From assembly GCA_023436075.1 (NCBI GenBank), contig JAEZKS010000185.1:1-12494 (forward strand): DNA of 12,494 nt, in the 5' to 3' direction. This document shows positions 12,372 through 12,494 of the stretch, piece after piece. The notes beneath the pieces are model-generated. The model searched no databases and had not been told where the DNA came from. It worked only from the letters and a program-made list of their open reading frames with translations. The stretch is from Methanobacteriota archaeon. GTDB taxonomy: Archaea; Halobacteriota; Methanocellia; Methanocellales; Methanocellaceae. The position numbers and the translations under genes were made by a program. The stretch's first letter is position 1. Every line of letters begins with the position of its first letter.

Positions 12372-12494
12372 ATTTTTTAATATTTTCTGAATGCTTCAGA
12401 TCCGGCGTATACAACTGATAGGCATACCTGATCTCATCCATCACGTAGGCGATGCGGGCAGGGCAAACATGATACTCGGTGGTGAGGGTTTGCC
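12136..12494 (-). CDS. Partial minus-strand reading frame at right edge
   Basis: The frame is open from the window edge to a stop at 12136. Only the part from 12494 to about 12375 (reading TTEYHVCPARIAYVMDEIRY then AYQLYTPDLKHSEN) looks protein-like; beyond that it runs through an AT-rich stretch and antisense to the wHTH gene. It may be the 3' end of a gene entering from the right whose real stop was lost by frameshift, or a chance frame. Function unknown. Confidence 0.25.
   Translation of the reverse strand, partial: QTLTTEYHVCPARIAYVMDEIRYAYQLYTPDLKHSENIKKSIYFYFRGENLPCHPTIRLSQLLEHDREQHQRLDELKVLSPRKFRRTNHSFEQCNTSHPSCRVLYEVPRFRPDYEPLA

Overview
The window looks like a piece of a methanogenic archaeal chromosome, most likely Methanocellales (Methanocella / Rice Cluster I type); this assignment is inference. 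It rests on BRE/TATA-type promoters about 25-32 nt upstream of several starts (some nearly leaderless), strong Shine-Dalgarno sites inside operons, a tRNA gene without an encoded CCA, an ISH3-like archaeal transposase, and a radical SAM/SPASM gene next to a Cys-tailed membrane protein, a pairing I recall from methanogens.

Layout. Bases 1-93 are an almost pure poly-C tract (one G at 18). It abuts an insertion sequence (about 102-1265) with one DDE transposase on the minus strand. From 1402 to 6539 a compact plus-strand group encodes PurM, a dolichol/polyprenol-kinase-family membrane protein, a membrane-anchored zinc-ribbon protein, a DUF2207-like secreted/membrane protein and a radical SAM/SPASM enzyme. 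Four of these junctions are tight: GTGA overlap, TGATG, TAATG, ATGA. The DUF2207-like protein ends in a 28-residue tail of SCAC(AC)n repeats with 10 cysteines, followed immediately by the radical SAM gene. The most interesting proposal here is that the tail is the substrate of that enzyme.

From 6597 to 7236 lies a GxxExxY-family gene framed by a 47-bp inverted repeat (40/47 identical) with a 9-nt internal period, which looks like a small mobile or domesticated cassette. A QueG-like double [4Fe-4S] protein follows on the minus strand, then tRNA-Gly(TCC) at 8082-8153.

Downstream of the tRNA (about 8160-10960) is an accessory cassette of small unknown genes, mostly minus strand. It has a three-repeat protein broken by a 2-nt deletion, a five-gene run of tiny proteins with overlapping or closely spaced coding regions (four with an N-terminal Cys motif, three of them CPxC), a divergent 46-aa AbrB-like protein, and a Cys-rich 123-aa protein. 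Two promoters here carry conspicuous repeated operators: four AAATAGGT boxes at 10236-10298, and a pair of GTTAAG-N-CTTAAC palindromes at 10921-10960. This resembles an integrated viral or plasmid remnant beside a tRNA, but no integrase or second attachment site is visible in the window.

The right end has a four-helix membrane protein, a run of three small hairpins, a winged-helix regulator, and the edge of a minus-strand reading frame that runs out of the window.
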